Of a DNA stretch of 64,000 nt, positions 63,321-64,000 are shown piece after piece. Position 1 is the stretch's first letter. The number at the start of each line of letters is the position of its first letter. A program made the translations under genes and the position numbers. The notes under the pieces are model-generated. The model ran no database searches and was not told the origin of the DNA. It saw only the letters and a list, made by a program, of their open reading frames with translations. The DNA is from DATARR01 sp036376245 (GTDB lineage Bacteria; Acidobacteriota; Thermoanaerobaculia; Multivoradales; UBA5704). The stretch covers positions 117,699-181,698 of the forward strand of contig DASVAS010000004.1 of the NCBI GenBank assembly GCA_036376245.1. Direction: 5' to 3'.

Positions 63321-63533
63321 CTAGCGCCGGGCGCCCGTGTTCGCGTACCGCTTCTGGAACCGCTCGACGCGGCCGGCGGTGTCGATCAGCTTCTGCTTGC
63401 CGGAGAAGAACGGATGGCAGGCGCTGCAGATCTCCAGGCGCACCTCGTCCTTCGTGGAGTGCGTCTCGAAGGTGTTGCCGCAGGCGCACACCACCGTGAC
63501 GTAATTGAGCGTGGGATGGATGTCTGTCTTCAC
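63321..63533 (-). CDS. rpmE: 50S ribosomal protein L31, zinc-binding form
   Basis: A 70-residue L31 of the large ribosomal subunit. Four cysteines in VCACGN and EICSACHPF mark the zinc-containing (C+) version. HPFFSGKQKLIDTAGRVERFQKRY is the standard L31 core. It starts at ATG 63533 with GAAGAGAAGGA upstream and leads the rpmE-DUF1385-prfA set. Confidence 0.97.
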   Translation of the reverse strand: MKTDIHPTLNYVTVVCACGNTFETHSTKDEVRLEICSACHPFFSGKQKLIDTAGRVERFQKRYANTGARR

Positions 63534-63738
63534 GATCGTGATCCTTCTCTTCCTATGGATGGTTTCCCCGAAGGGGAGGACTTGGGCTCCAAGAACCCGG
63601 TAGCCTAGCCGATCCGGCCCGCCTCTGACAAGGCTCCCTCCGAGACCGAGTGCTTTAACAGGTGGGAGAAGGCTGGAATTCCGGAGATCAGGACGGCCTG
63701 GGCATGCGGGCGGGTGCCCTTCGAGACCTCACCCTCGG
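63534..63738. other. Upstream of rpmE, no gene seen
   Basis: About 200 bases upstream of rpmE. The ribosome site of rpmE is at its left end; I could not pick a convincing promoter. Together with the hairpins to 63871 it makes a gap of about 380 bases with no gene. Confidence 0.5.
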
Positions 63739-63871
63739 TCCCTCTCCCATCTCCCTGCCGCCCGCCCCCGGGAGAGGGAGGGCCCTGCGATCAAGGCTGT
63801 CTTGAATCGGCAAGATCGCTGATTCATCGTTCCCCCTCTCCCGGTTGGGGGACGGGGGCCGGGAGAGGGGG
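63739..63871. repeat. Two GGGAGAGGG hairpin repeats
   Basis: TCCCTCTCCC pairs with GGGAGAGGGA (63739-63748 and 63770-63779). CCCCCTCTCCCGG pairs with CCGGGAGAGGGGG (63832-63844 and 63859-63871). This is the look of a dispersed REP-like intergenic family. Confidence 0.7.
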
Positions 63872-63913
63872 CCAGGGGGCATACGCGTTAACCTAGTTCT
63901 TGATTTCGGGGTT

Positions 63914-64000
63914 ATGATGGCTGAAAATAGCGTCATGAGCCCATTTCAACTTCTTCAGACGCAGTGGCCGTCTCTTCTTTCCATGTTGCCGCCGGAGGCG
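63914..64000 (+). CDS. Start of a gene cut by the window edge
   Basis: An open frame of 29 codons beginning ATGATG runs to the window end without a stop. The residues (MMAENSVMSPFQLLQTQWP then SLLSMLPPEA) are hydrophobic-polar in a plausible protein pattern. The base composition is less GC-rich than the neighbours. I recognise no family from so little sequence. Confidence 0.4.
   Translation, partial: MMAENSVMSPFQLLQTQWPSLLSMLPPEA

Noticed and set aside
63688..63936. An 82-codon minus-strand frame over the GGGAGAGGG hairpins
   Set aside because: It reads through repeats, is Pro/Arg/Ser-rich and has no ribosome site.

Overview
The window is high-GC (about 70% by eye) bacterial chromosome, densely packed, with many 1-4 base or longer stop/start overlaps. 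The gene content suggests an Acidobacteriota-like Gram-negative (a Thermoanaerobaculia- or Holophagae-type lineage is my guess, not proven). Pointers are a complete dcw cell-wall cluster whose MurE carries the DNPR motif of meso-diaminopimelate enzymes, a periplasmic SurA-like protein, several lipoproteins, a Ser/Thr kinase with a long helical tail, a fused alpha/beta E1 dehydrogenase, and two giant tandem secreted proteins built from carboxypeptidase-regulatory-like (CarboxypepD_reg) repeats.

Layout. 1-14.4 kb: division and cell wall operon on the + strand, in the order ftsL(partial)-ftsI-murE-murF-mraY-murD-ftsW-murG-murC-ftsQ-ftsA-ftsZ. Neither murB nor ddl lies between murC and ftsQ. 14.4-19.7 kb: a small-genes region with a MscS-like TM-helix protein, a YcxB-like protein, a secreted alpha/beta hydrolase, a DUF1841-like protein and a DUF1648-like membrane protein. 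It also holds a 160-bp inverted-repeat element, a 0.4-kb array of degenerate 20/21-bp palindromic repeats, and a small protein with an AT-hook-like tail. 20-25.4 kb: an ArgR-type repressor, an AAA_14/DUF4143 ATPase with a palindrome over its start, a conspicuously lower-GC predicted lipoprotein, a DUF4288-like protein and a diacylglycerol-kinase-family enzyme with a membrane partner. 25.5-34.3 kb (+): a secreted helical protein, a YihY/BrkB membrane protein, a helical protein plus SPFH-SHOCT protein plus Ser/Thr kinase run, and the fused E1 dehydrogenase. 34.4-36.1 kb (-): an ECF sigma factor, membrane anti-sigma candidate and PDZ protein set, with an ECF-type promoter in front of the sigma gene.

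36.2-43.3 kb: Tex, an MBL-fold hydrolase, an ATP-dependent DNA ligase, and a PIN / XRE-ImmA pair with a clear sigma-70 promoter. 43.3-51.9 kb: a lipoprotein hydrolase, rsmI, a split glutamine-dependent NAD synthetase (NadE plus a separate nitrilase subunit), SurA-like chaperone, a Slt-type lytic transglycosylase, murA and prmC. 51.9-60.9 kb: the two giant CarboxypepD_reg proteins, two tandem paralogous lipoproteins and a small TPR-like secreted protein. 61-63.5 kb: prfA, a DUF1385 membrane protein and rpmE, all on the minus strand. The window ends in GC-rich hairpin repeats and the first codons of a gene that runs off the edge.

The common theme is envelope growth. Precursor synthesis (MurA, MurC-G, MraY), polymerisation and division (FtsW, FtsI, FtsQ, FtsA, FtsZ), wall turnover (Slt) and envelope stress or quality control (ECF sigma set, SurA-like protein) are all here. 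No prophage, insertion sequence, CRISPR array or tRNA/rRNA gene was recognised. Coordinates of starts are my choices where several were possible. All product names come from reading motifs, not from database searches.
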